From: Phellopilus nigrolimitatus
Taxonomy: Eukaryota > Basidiomycota > Agaricomycetes > Hymenochaetales > Hymenochaetaceae
Length of the DNA: 64,000 nucleotides
NCBI GenBank assembly: GCA_021029095.1
Contig: JAJOHG010000103.1
Location: forward strand, 1 to 64,000
Reading direction: 5' to 3'
In this document: in pieces, positions 1 to 10,262 of the stretch
How positions within the stretch are numbered: position 1 is the stretch's first letter
Layout: every line of letters starts with the position of its first letter
Position numbers and translations under genes: made by a program
Notes under the pieces: generated by a model
Told to the model about the DNA's origin: nothing
The model's database searches: none
What the model saw: only the letters and a program-made list of their open reading frames with translations

Positions 1-732
1 TAGATGGGGTGTCGTCAGGCAGAACAGGAGACACTGAAGAAACGAGATGCCAGATAAGATGCAGTATTTATGGGTTCAAAAGGCTGCAATAGCGAACTCT
101 CGATTGCCTTGCGTAGAAAGGAGAGGTGCGATTTCGAGCAGGTCAAAGGAAGATTGAGTCCCCGAGTATAACGTTCAGACATGCTTAAACACGCGGACGG
201 ACACATGTGCGTCTCTCGAAGGATGGCGCGACTTTACGAAGTCACTTGATGCAGGAAGGAGGCAGTTCAGCGACCAAGCATATAGCAATCCTCGAGAGAT
301 AAGAGAGGAAAGGTAATCTGGGTTGTGAATTGGGATAATACTGCTGCAACGTGACTGAGGCGCTTCTCTTCTGTAGAGATACCTTTTAGTTGAAGCAATT
401 GGGTACTCTCGATGGTGACGGGCACGAGGCGGCGAATTTTCTGTCGAGGAATCCGGCCCATATCTGGCATCGCATGCTCTGAGCGAGCAATTATGAGAGT
501 AGAGTAACTAGTTTTGTTGGCAACAGAGATGTTGAGATTGGGATGGCGACATCTTCGTGGCCGCTTGACGCAAACATCGAGAGTGACGGTGACGTCATTG
601 AGTTCGCTCGGCTCAGCATGGCTCATGCTACGAACAATCTGGAAAATAAAAGGCATCGAAGAATTCGTTTTACTTTCTCCAAGCTCGACCGGCCTGGACT
701 CTTAAAGGCTCAAGAAATCTATTTTTTTAATC
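1..732. repeat. Tandem repeat unit A, copy 1 (left-truncated by window)
   Basis: First copy of a dispersed or tandem repeat. Its sequence recurs at 3127-3790 and 9666-10262 with point changes and small indels. Shared landmarks are the GTGTCGTCAGG start (9, 3135, 9680), the CACGCGGACGGACACATG block near 190, and the TTGATGCAGGAAGGAGGCAG block near 245. No long frame is shared between copies, so it is treated as non-coding or decayed. Its right end runs directly into unit B. Confidence 0.75.
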
Positions 733-3126
733 AAGTGCGTGTTTGCTGACGCCGGCTTCTTTCTTTCTGTAGGCAACGCCCAACAAGATGCGGGCAAGCA
801 GAAGCAGAAGATCAACGAGTGATCGCACCCGGACTCCATAGTGAACACGTCGCGTTGTATCCTACCCGTATTCTCTTAATTTCATAAATGCTCGTACGCA
901 CTACCTAAAGAAATATCAGACACCAGCTCTCTATTTGATCGTTATTCCGGAGTCCCTGAATCCGATCGACCGGACTTGAAGGGCCCTTCTTTCAAGAATT
1001 AAGACACTCTTTATCAGAACTTTGTATGTGACAAAAAACACACAAAAACTCGAATTTCCAGAGATACTCATACATTTATGTACATCGCATTCAGTATACG
1101 GAACTTCCCAGCCAAATCAAAACGCAATGCGAGACTAGCCAACCGACGTCCGCCGGGGCGCTCAACGTCTCGCGCTCTTCGCTCTCCCGAGCTCCCCAAT
1201 ACAAGAGCATGCACTTACACAAGCCAGGTTCGCACATTCACGTATCCAGAATGACGCGGTTGCACAACTGGGCTGGCCCATTGGCGAAGCATGTTGTCGG
1301 GGGACCGCGGGACCGAAGGCATGAAAATCAACTAATGTCGGGCGCGCGAGCGGCTGCAGCCACGACAGCCGAAACAAAAACAAAAAAACAAAAGCGCTAG
1401 CGGCCAGACCGCTTAATCGAGGAAGCCGGACACGGCGACCAGACAAACGCGTGCGAGCGCGTGTTCCGAGCTCTGCTCCCCACAGCCACATCCCGCCATT
1501 TCTCGATTTGGATGAAATGGAGTCCACAGAATTCGGTGCATACGCCGGTCTGGCCGGTCTGCATGCCCGCTGCGGAGCCGCTTCGGAGAAACGGCGGGGT
1601 CGGCTAGGGTGCAGAGCACTAAATCGTGCAGACCGAGGAAGGCTGAGGAAGGCTGGGGACGGGAACGGCGCGCCGCGCCGCCGTCTAGCGCGAGACGGAG
1701 GCTCCGTTCGCCACGTTCTGGGGAGCGAAGGTAAGGGCACGCGCGTAGGCGCATAACCGGACTTCCACGAATTGTGCACGTGAGGATGGGTGGGCCCGAA
1801 GACGCGAGGCCGTCTAGGCTCCACCCTGGAATGCAAACAAAAATGAGCCGGGCGTGCATCGACAAAATGAAAAAACGACCTCCTGTATACGATATGACTG
1901 CCGCCGTACACAGTTCTTCCCAGCTGCCACATGCGTGCGCCCTCCGGCCGCGCGCGCTCTTCGCACCACATCCCGCTTCCGTCGCTATTCCCGTCTGCCC
2001 AAGCGTTCGTTGATAGGAGAAAACAAGCCTCCGCGCACGACGCTCGGCGGCGAGCGCGCGCGGAGGCTTGGGTTAGAGACGTCGGGAGACGGGGTACGGA
2101 CGGCGGGGCTGACTAAGGCGCAAATCGGCAACCAACATGCGACTTCAAGGAAAGGACGCGAAGCAACGTCATACGTATTCGAACGCGAGCGACAAGTATC
2201 GTCGGGAGAAATATAAAATAAAGGAAGTGTCGGTGGTCCATGCAGCAAGCAATAGCAGCAGTAATGAGTTGAGTCGGAGAAGCGGGAAAGGCACCTGAAC
2301 GACAGCCGCCGACGCAGCACGTCCTCAGATTAAATCAATACATAGCCTTGTAATCGAATGAGTAGGACAGGAAACGCACATGGACGCATGAATCCTAAGA
2401 AAGCAAAACACCTGGATCTCCCATTCTGCACGGCACGCATCGGCAGCCCAATGCGCAATTCGAGATTCAACTATGCCAGGCCAGCGCACACAGATCCGGT
2501 CCGGGTGTAGTCTGTGCGGAGCGTACCTGGTTGGTTTCGATGGGCAGCCGCTTTGGGAGGGGGGGGGGGGGGGGGGGGAGAGAGGGGGGGAGGCAAATGA
2601 GCGATATGGCTGCAGGTCCGGTATCTGCGTGGAAGATGGTGACTGAGTCTAAACACATGCGTTATCAACCTGAAGACATAAGAAAAAGTAGCAGAGTCAG
2701 CCATGAATCTCAGGGAAAAGGACGACTTGTCAGGTCTCCAAAACCCTATCCATGAACACTCGCGACGACGCTCGTTCTCTGCTCTCTCGATGCCCGCCAT
2801 TCATCCTATCAGTCTCCTCCAAGAGATGAGAAGCCCAAAGCTTGCGCCGTGGTAGACAGCTCAGGTCTAGAATACGACTTCGAGAGTGCACAAAACGGAC
2901 ATAAACCTGACGAGTCGCCCTGGGGAAGTCGCTGGCAGCTGGATGTCCCGAATCAAAGGTTGTTTTGAAGGACCTGACTATTCTGGGTTACCGCAAAGAC
3001 GACAAAGAAATTAAATTGCAAGGCGATGAGCTTTCTGAGAAGACGCGTTGGGAGATGGGGCGCGAGATCACAGGATTAGATAGCGTGATTTTCTACGTAG
3101 GCCGTTTTTGAGGGGGTGAAGTACTG
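733..3126. repeat. Tandem repeat unit B, copy 1
   Basis: A 2.4-kb unit matched by 7573-9665. Landmarks common to both are CAAGTGCGTGTTTGCTGACG (733 and 7576), the TTCCGGAG...CTGAATCCGATCGAC block (944 and 7755), the GACGACAGCCGCCGACGCA-like block near 2300 and 8850, and AATGAG...CACATGGACG near 2360 and 8900. The large GC-rich ORFs inside are not kept in frame between the two copies. A 20-G homopolymer lies at 2559-2578 and is absent from copy 2. There is no recognisable reverse transcriptase or transposase. Confidence 0.75.
2559..2578 (+). repeat. 20-nt poly-G tract
   Basis: An uninterrupted run of 20 G, followed at once by more G-rich sequence up to about 2590. The same place in the second unit B (about 9105-9120) reads GGAGGGAGG, so the run is an expansion specific to this copy. 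It could form G-quadruplexes and is also a likely place for assembly length error. Confidence 0.9.
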
Positions 3127-3790
3127 TAGATGGGGTGTCGTTAGGAAGGACGGGAGAAAGTGGAGACACGATGTCAGATAAGACGTAGTACTTATGGGGG
3201 GAAAGAGCTGATATAAACGATCTCTTGATTGCTCGGATTACACAAGATAGGTACGAGTTGGAAGAAGCCTGAGTTCCAGAAAATCACTTTCAGACATTCC
3301 TAAACACGCGGACGGACACATGAGCATCTCTCGAAGAATCGGGCGACTTTGTGAGGTCACTTGATGCAGGAAGAAGGCAGTTCAGCAACCAAGCTTATCG
3401 CAAGCTTCAAAAGATGCCAGATGGAAAGGCAGCTTGGGTTGTGAGTTTGGATAACGCTGCTGCAGCGTGACTGAAGCGCTCCTCTTGTGCGGAGATACCC
3501 TATAGTTGAAGCACGTGGATGTTCTCGACGGCGATGGGCACGAGCCGATGAACTATCTATCGAGGAATCCCGCTCACATTTGGCATCGCATGTTTTGAGC
3601 AAAAGTGGCGAGCAAATATGAGAGTTGAACGACTAGCTTTGTTGGCGAGTGGAAAGCCAGAGATGTTGAGCGTGGCCAACATTAGGAGTGCCAGTGACGA
3701 TGACGTCATTGAATTCGCTCGGCTGTTGACAAGTCAGTGTGCTTGGAAAATAATAGACTTTGGGTGTGGGCCATTGCTACGCATGGCAAG
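3127..3790. repeat. Tandem repeat unit A, copy 2 (interrupted on the right)
   Basis: Matches unit A copy 1 from its start to the segment around 3755 (GTGACGATGACGTCATTGA matches 586-603 of copy 1 with one change). Homology to copy 1 stops near 3757. It resumes at 7501 with CATCGAAG-type sequence leading into unit B copy 2. This is the evidence that 3.76-7.50 kb is an insertion into the repeat. Confidence 0.75.
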
Positions 3791-4022
3791 TTACGATTCC
3801 TTTTTTTTTTCTCAGTCAATCCTTGCCATTTTCTTTAGTGTACATTAGAACACATGCATTCTGGACAAATAAGAAACAAAAACTATGTAAATGGGGGGCT
3901 GATTGTACATAATGACAGACAGTTGCATGTAACATGCTATCAGATTTCAATATACACAGAAACACGTATTCGGCCTTGCCACCGCCAGGCGCCGCCGAGC
4001 TGATGCCCGAGAAGATCGCGCT

Positions 4023-4469
4023 CTATTCGATTGCGCACGCGCGGTCGGTCTTCACGGTCAGCGCGGGTGCTGTGGCCGTCGTCAGCAGCGGCGAGTGCGC
4101 GGGGTGGATCGTCATCTCGCGCGCGCTGTGCGACCTCGGTTGGAGGCGCAGCCCGTTCTCCGTGGTCGCATCCTGTATCTCGACGTCATCCTGGTCATAT
4201 GCGCCGGCGCCGATGGCGGAGCTGATGCTGTTGTCGCCGGAGCTCCACCCATCCCGGGCTGTCACTGCACGGGTGGCGGGACGCGTGTGGCGGAGGATGG
4301 TGTCGTGGAACTGGGAGCTCGGCTCGAAGTCGGGCTTCTTGGTGCTGACGGGGCCGACCTCGCCGAGCTGGCTCGCGGGCTGCCCGACGGAGAAGGTGAA
4401 TTGCAAAGGCGATGTCGCGCATGTGCATTTCCCATGCGTGCTATTGATTAAGTAAGTACTTACCATCAA
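4023..4469 (-). pseudogene. Possible 3' gene fragment, unknown function
   Basis: The minus-strand frame ends in a polar tail that looks like a genuine C-terminus (runs such as GEVGPVSTKKPDFEPSSQF and DQDDVEIQDATTENG). A GTAAGT donor-like site sits just upstream, around 4455. Upstream on the same strand (4475-4660) is an Asp/Glu/Gly-rich, then Lys-rich frame. No domain can be recognised and no complete gene can be assembled. Overlapping plus-strand frames are also open because the segment is GC-rich, so the strand is only a preference. Confidence 0.3.
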
Positions 4470-4685
4470 AATTCTGGTGCCGTAGTCGACTTCGAAATCG
4501 CCTAAGTCCGTCCTTCTTCTTCACCACCGTCACCTTGTTATTTTCGCCGCCGCCGTCATCCTCGTCCTCGTCGTTCCCACCGCCACCCTCGCCGCACTCC
4601 CCTCCCTCGTCCTCGCCGCCGCCCTTGTCGTCACTGCCTACCCTCGTGCATGCCGACCGCACGGCCTCAACCAGGAAGGAAAAAA

Positions 4686-4739
4686 ATCTGGCTTAGAAGC
4701 TCGTGTCTGTAGTACAGACACGAGTGGCTCAAGCCAGAT
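4686..4739. repeat. Nested inverted repeat (hairpin) with perfect 25-nt core
   Basis: The core at 4700-4724 is a perfect palindrome of two 12-nt arms (CTCGTGTCTGTA and its complement) around a single G at 4712. A second pair of 9-nt arms (ATCTGGCTT at 4686-4694, AAGCCAGAT at 4731-4739) encloses it. The whole could extrude as a cruciform. The first ATG of the following ORF (4738) lies inside the outer right arm. Confidence 0.85.
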
Positions 4740-6912
4740 GGTCAACACCTTACGGAGTTGCGCACGCAGCGAGGGCCCGGAGAATGCGAATGCGAATACA
4801 AATACGAATGTCAATGCGAGGAACAGTGAGCACATTAGCGACGAAGGCGGCGCTGCTCTGAGATCAGATGGGTCCTCGCATGCGTATCCGGCGAGGTACA
4901 GCGCCAGTACCCTGCCTTCGTCCTCAAGCGCTCAGCAACATGAAGGACCAGTGCAGGCGCCTGCTGAGTACGAAGACTACTTGACCACTCCAAGCGCAGG
5001 CTCGACATATACGGACTCACCGTCGTGGACGGCGGCGCAGTCGTCATCCGCGACCCTCCCGATGCCCTCCTTTGCGCCGCCCACACCTTCCATAGCCGAC
5101 TTTGCTGCTTCTCGGGCATCGATAAGTATGCATGAACGGCCGCCAGCCTTCTCGGGCATGCTGTCGCCACGCTTGTCGAGCCCCGCCCCTCCGCCGGCCG
5201 TGGATCTGGATATCATGATGAACGACGCCGACGAAGTAGACGCTCCGCAGCGCTCGTTCGTGGCACGCCGCCACGATCGAGGTCTCGAGTCCGACTCCAG
5301 ACTGGAGGCTGCGACGGACAATTTGCGCTCCTCACTAGCTCGGGCTCGTGAGTTTGATAGGAGGCTGGCGCCGTTGCGGTCTGATAATCCGGCTTGGCAA
5401 CGTCTTCGTGATCAAGGGCAGGAGGCGCCTCGTCCCCGCCTCCCACCATTCGACTTTGAGTCGCATCGCCGACGTCCTTCGCCTGCTATGTCTCTCACTA
5501 TGCCCTTTGGCGATGCAAACAGTAATGGAAATCCAAGTCAAAGCGCAGGGGCGCCAAGTACCTTTGATCAAGATCACAACCATTCTTTTGCTACGGAGAA
5601 TGCTAATACAAGTTATCTCCCGAGATCTGTTCATTCCTTGTCTTCGTCAACATCCAATATGAGCTCTGCTCCTGCGTCTGGAGCATCTTACGGAAATAGC
5701 GCAGGTGCTGGAAACTCTTTTTTCGCCGGTGCTAGAGTGTCATCCATGAATGCGAACACTCGCAGAAACAGAAACCCGTCTCCGGAACCGACCCGCTTTA
5801 GCTTGCCGCTCGCCTTAGATGATGACGAGGACGATATTGACGACGAGACGGACGACATCGATCGTGAACTGGATGGAGAAGGAGTTTCGTCGCGCGTCGA
5901 AACTGCTCTTCTGAACGAGAGCAGTGGACGGCAGAGCAGCACTAGCACTAACGAAAATTCGAGTGCCGGGATCCGTGGCCAGACGTTGTTGCTGCGCGAC
6001 CGCGTTGTATCCCTCTTGGGCGAGATGGATTCTGGGTCCTTGTCCGCAAGCGACTTCGAAGATGAGCCCATAGGCAGGGCCAGAGGCGATAGCTCACCGG
6101 CTCGCCGACACTCGTCGTTCCTTTCGTCGCGCCAGGGCCTGCGTTCTTCGCGCTCGCCCGTAGGCGAGTCCGCTACGGATAGCTCCCGGCGTGCTGGCAG
6201 TGCCCAGTCGAGCGCGTCGGGCTAGCTTCCCCCGCCGTTCGCGTCGTCCTCCTTGTTCAGCAGAGTTGGCACCGCTCATAATAGCGGGAGCTCGAGCGCG
6301 GCCGTCCGGCACCCTGTCTCGCACCCGAATCCGCGGCTCGAGCGCATGATGAACCGTAGCAAAGGTCAGGCGGAGCAGACAGGCCTGGGTGGGGATCATA
6401 TTAGCACCTGGCCGTGGAGCCCGCTTCCCTTACCCGACAGGGAGGAGTGTGCTGGTGCAGGTTTGGGTGTTGGCCCTCCTTCTGCTCCTGCTCCCGCTCC
6501 TGCACGTGGTGCGCCCTTACACGAATTCTCGGCCCCGCAGTCTGCAGCATCGTCGTCGTTCTCGTTAAGCGGGCCTGGCCCTGCGGCAGGCGAGTTCGAG
6601 AGCGAGCAGATCGGGCGCATGGTGCGCCTCGATATGGAGATGGCACTCTGCGCACGCCCCAAAGCCCCCGCGCGCGCTCGACCTCTGAATGGAATGACCG
6701 AGGACACGCGGCACGCGTCCGTAGGCACGTACAATGCTGTCGCAAACGTACTGTGCGCGTGCACGCCAAAAGAGCACCGGCATCGTCAAGACGGCTTCAA
6801 CACAGCATCTTCGTGTTCGACGTCGGTGGCTAACACTCCGAGTACAAAAATATATACACGTCACGTAGATAGACATGATGTACATAACCGCGAAAATATA
6901 GTTTTGACATAA
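4738..6912 (+). pseudogene. Long Ser-rich disordered ORF split by an in-frame TAG
   Basis: Codons 4738-6222 give 495 residues of low-complexity, Ser/Ala/Asn/Arg-rich protein with an Asn-Thr-Asn run near residue 22 and an acidic patch (DDDEDDIDDETDDIDRE) near residue 364. A TAG at 6223-6225 ends it. The same frame then stays open to 6912 (about 228 further codons) with the same style of sequence. This suggests one original ORF interrupted by a nonsense change, or stop-codon readthrough. The ATG at 4738 is inside a palindrome and the frame is open upstream, so the true start or an upstream exon may be missing. A short region (LRSSLARAREFDRRLAPL) could form a helix. No known domain is recognised. 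It lies inside the putative insertion. Confidence 0.5.
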
Positions 6913-7572
6913 GAAGAGGTTGAAAATTGTCGAACTCAGTTTACTTTGCAAGGCTACGCTATATGCAGACCAACTCCCGAGCACACCACTCGTCATGCTT
7001 CGATGATATTCAGCTTACCACTGTCAGATATTATTGCAACCAGTCAGAGACGGCGGGATTAGCTCCGAGGCTTTTAGATGTCCAGTCTTGATCAAACGGA
7101 CAAGGCGGGGGGAAGGGCTTGAACCACGCGTCACGCAGCGTGTGCACAACATATCGATTTTTCATGAAGTACAGATACAACATAAACACATCATTTTTAC
7201 ATGCAAACTTAGCCTAGACACAGGCCATACCAACGGAAAAGAAAGAAAGGAGACACGAGCAAAAAATAAATCAAAAACGTGAAAATACGTAGCGAAAAGC
7301 TCGCGAGGAAAAGTGTGACCCGTGGCGGTGCTATGTGGCTATGTTGACACCCCCCTGTAACAAAATATTTTGTACACTTTTTGTACACTAACGGCACTTT
7401 CCGGGCCACTTTTTGTATTGTGACCGTGACAAAATACACAGCCACTGCTGGTGAAAACGCTAAGTGTGAAAGAACGCTTCCCTTTAACAGGAATCGTAAC
7501 ATCGAAGGAATCGGTTTACTCTCGCCAAGCTCGACCGGACTGGACTCTAAAAAGGCCAGATAAAAATATCTA

Positions 7573-9665
7573 GTCAAGTGCGTGTTTGCTGACGTTGGAT
7601 TCTTTTCTTGCTGTAATCAACGAGTGATCTTGCCCTCCCCCCACCTCCCCCGTCTCTCCTTTGTAGATGCGACGCGTTGTATCCTACCCATATACCTGTG
7701 ATTTCATGACGTTCATGCGCATTACTTATCAAATACCATTACTGTATACGTCGTTATTCCGGAGCGCCTGAATCCGATCGACTAGACTTGAAGGACCCTT
7801 CTTCGAAGACTTTATCACATCCTCCTTGACCTTTGTATCCGACAAAGACGCAAAACAATAATCGAATTGCCAGAAATACTCCTACATATACGTATATCGC
7901 ATACAACAAACGCATCTCCCCATATAAGAACAAAAAATGAAAAGAAAAAAAAGCACAAGCCAACACTCGCCGCTCTACGCTTTCCATTGCTCCCCCAATA
8001 TCAACGAGTACAAGTACGAGCAAGGCCTGCACAGCCACGTAAACAGAAAGGCGAGGTTACGCAGTCCGGACGAGCCTTCCAGCGAAATATGATACTGGGG
8101 GACGACGGGACCGGGAGCGCGGCTGGGTGGAAAAATCAAACAATGCCTGACTACAGCCATGGTATGATGCCGGAAACAAGATAATAAATCAAAGGCGCCA
8201 GCGACCGAACCGCTCAGTTTAAAAGGCCGGCGGACATGGTGACCGGACAAACGCGTGCGGGCGTGTGTCCCGAGCTCTGCCACCCCAGCCACAGCCCGCC
8301 ATTTCCCCGCCGTTGTGCCGAACACATCCGCAGGACTCTTAGAGCACGTGGACCCGGTCGGTCTGTGTGTGCGCGCTGCGGAGCCGCTTCGATGCGGAGA
8401 AATGGCGGGGTCGGCTAGGGCGCGGAGCACTAAAATCGTGCGGGCCGGAATGGGCCAAGGACGGGAACGGCGCGCTGCGCCGCACCGCCATCCAGCGCGA
8501 AACAGAGGAGTGCGCGCAGACGGCGCCTGGCACGTCCGCCGCATTGGCCTCATAAATCCGGAATACAGCCGGGTCTCCCGGTCTGCGCGACGCGCGCCCC
8601 AGACCGGTACCCAACGCGGACGGCATGAAGGGAACTCGTGAGCGGGGCCGCTGCGTACCTGCCCGGGCGCAGAGCGGGCGCCGCTTGACGCAGCTCCGTT
8701 CGCCACGTAGTGGAGAGGGGAGGTAAGGGCGCGCGCAAGGAAGCTGTGGGAGCAATATAAGATAAAGGAACTGCAGGTGCTCCACGTAGCGAGAAATAGC
8801 GGCAGCGATAAGTTGAGTCAAAAAGAAGCGGGAAAGACTCTTGAACGACAGCCGCCGACACAATCAGATTAAATCGAGCACGTTAGTTAGTCTTTCAATC
8901 GAATGAGCAGAGCAGGAAATGCACATGGACGTTTAAATTCTGAGAAAGTGAAACATGCGGATCTCCCAGTCTGCTCAGCACGCATCAGCAGCCCACTACC
9001 CAAAGCGCAGTCATAGGTGCGATTGACTACCAGGCCTGCGTACACTGACACGGATCGGGTGCAGTCTGCGTGAAGCGAACCTGGCTAGTTTCACCGGACA
9101 ACCGCTTCGGAGGGAGGCAAAGGCGCGATATCGGCTGGCTGCAAGTACGGGATCTGCGTGGAAGATGATGATGGTGTCTGAGCATATATTACCAACCTGA
9201 AGACACAAGAACGAGTACCCTAAAAAGAAAACGGAAGGGAGTCAGCCGTGAATCCCAACGCAAAGATTAACTTGTCAAGTCTCAAAGACCTTATCCACGG
9301 CAAATCCCGACGACGCTCGTTCTCTGATCCCCGAACGCCCGTTCCTCAGCCTGACGACCCTCGCCAAGGTATACTAAACCCACATTTTGCGCTATGGTAG
9401 ACAACTTAGGTCTAGTATACTACTTCGAGAGTAAAAAACTGACCTAAACATGACGAGTTTCCCTGGGGAAGTCTCTGTGAGCTGGACATCCCGACTCTGA
9501 AAGATTGTTTGGAGGAACAGACTATTCTGAATCATCGCAAAGACAGCAAAGAAATCGAGTTGCAAGGTGGTGCACTTACTGAGAATATGCGTTGGGAGAT
9601 GCGGCGCGAAAGCCCAGGATTGGATGCCGTGGATCTCCACGTAGGCCGGTCTTGCGGAGGAGAGG
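7573..9665. repeat. Tandem repeat unit B, copy 2
   Basis: Diverged copy of 733-3126, about 300 bp shorter through internal deletions. It begins with CAAGTGCGTGTTTGCTGACG-type sequence (7576) and ends where unit A copy 3 starts. A frame at 9509-9784 (91 codons) is open here, but the matching stretch in copy 1 (2965-3120) is broken, so it is not kept as a gene. Confidence 0.7.
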
Positions 9666-10262
9666 TATTGTGGATGAGGTGTCGTCAGGAAGGACAGGAG
9701 GAAGTGGAGACACGATGTCAGATAAGACGTAGTACTTATGGGTCGAAAGAGCTGCAATGGCGGTCTCTCGATTGCTTTGCCTAGACAGGACAAGTGCGAG
9801 TTAAAGCTGACCAGAGGGTTAAGTTCCGGAACATAACTTACAGACATTCTGAAACACGCGGTCGGACACATGAGCGTCTATCGAAGGATTGGGCGACTTT
9901 GTGAAGTCCCTTGATGGAGAAAGAAGGCAGTTCAGAAACCAAGCCTATTGCAATCTTCGAGAGATAAGAGACGGAAAGGCAATCTGGGTTGTGAATTCGG
10001 ATAGCGCTGCTGCAACGTGATTGGGGCGCTTCTCTTCTGTAGTGATACCCTATAGTTCAAGCAATGAGATGCTCTCGACGTCGACGGGCACGAGGCGACG
10101 AACTTTCTGTCGAGGAATCCGGCTCACATTTGGCATCGTATGCTCTGAGCGAGCAATTATGAGAGTAGAGCAACTAGCTTTGTTGGCGAGTGAGAAGCCA
10201 GTGATGGTGAGCTTCGGATGGCGTCATCTTTGTTGCCGCCTTAAATCCTCGACGCGAACATG
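9666..10262. repeat. Tandem repeat unit A, copy 3 (right-truncated)
   Basis: Matches unit A from its start through the GAGCAATTATGAGAGTAGAG block (10153; 484 in copy 1). Similarity is lost at about 10262, after the GCGAACAT sequence. This marks the right edge of the 10-kb tandem repeat zone. Confidence 0.7.

Larger units (their letters stand above)
3790..7500. mobile_element. Putative 3.7-kb inserted element with 12-bp inverted ends
   Basis: The left end reads GTTACGATTCCT (3790-3801). The right end is its exact reverse complement, AGGAATCGTAAC (7489-7500). The pair lies where unit A copy 2 breaks off and unit B copy 2 picks up. The right subterminal region (7360-7440) is rich in short repeats of the TTTTGTACAC/ACTTTTTGTA type, as in many DNA transposons. 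No transposase is visible. Inside are a decayed minus-strand ORF and a long low-complexity plus-strand ORF, so if mobile the element would be non-autonomous and gene-carrying. On the left about 33 nt lie between the loss of repeat homology and the inverted end, and no clear target-site duplication is seen. Confidence 0.5.

Noticed and set aside
1162..1971. 269-codon minus-strand ORF in repeat unit B
   Set aside because: The second unit B has a similar sequence but the frame shifts between copies (matching peptide pieces fall in different frames at 7975-8706 and 8339-8863). GC-rich DNA alone explains the open frame.
3934..4455. 173-codon plus-strand ORF
   Set aside because: It overlaps a minus-strand frame with a more protein-like tail and shows no domain; coding on this strand is not supported.
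7070..7150. tRNA-like B-box (GGTTCAAGCCC on the minus strand)
   Set aside because: No matching A-box, acceptor stem or anticodon arm can be folded around it.
1..10262. LTR retrotransposon with unit A as LTRs
   Set aside because: No primer-binding site, polypurine tract, TG...CA termini or Gag/Pol coding could be seen between A copies; kept only as an unclassified tandem repeat.
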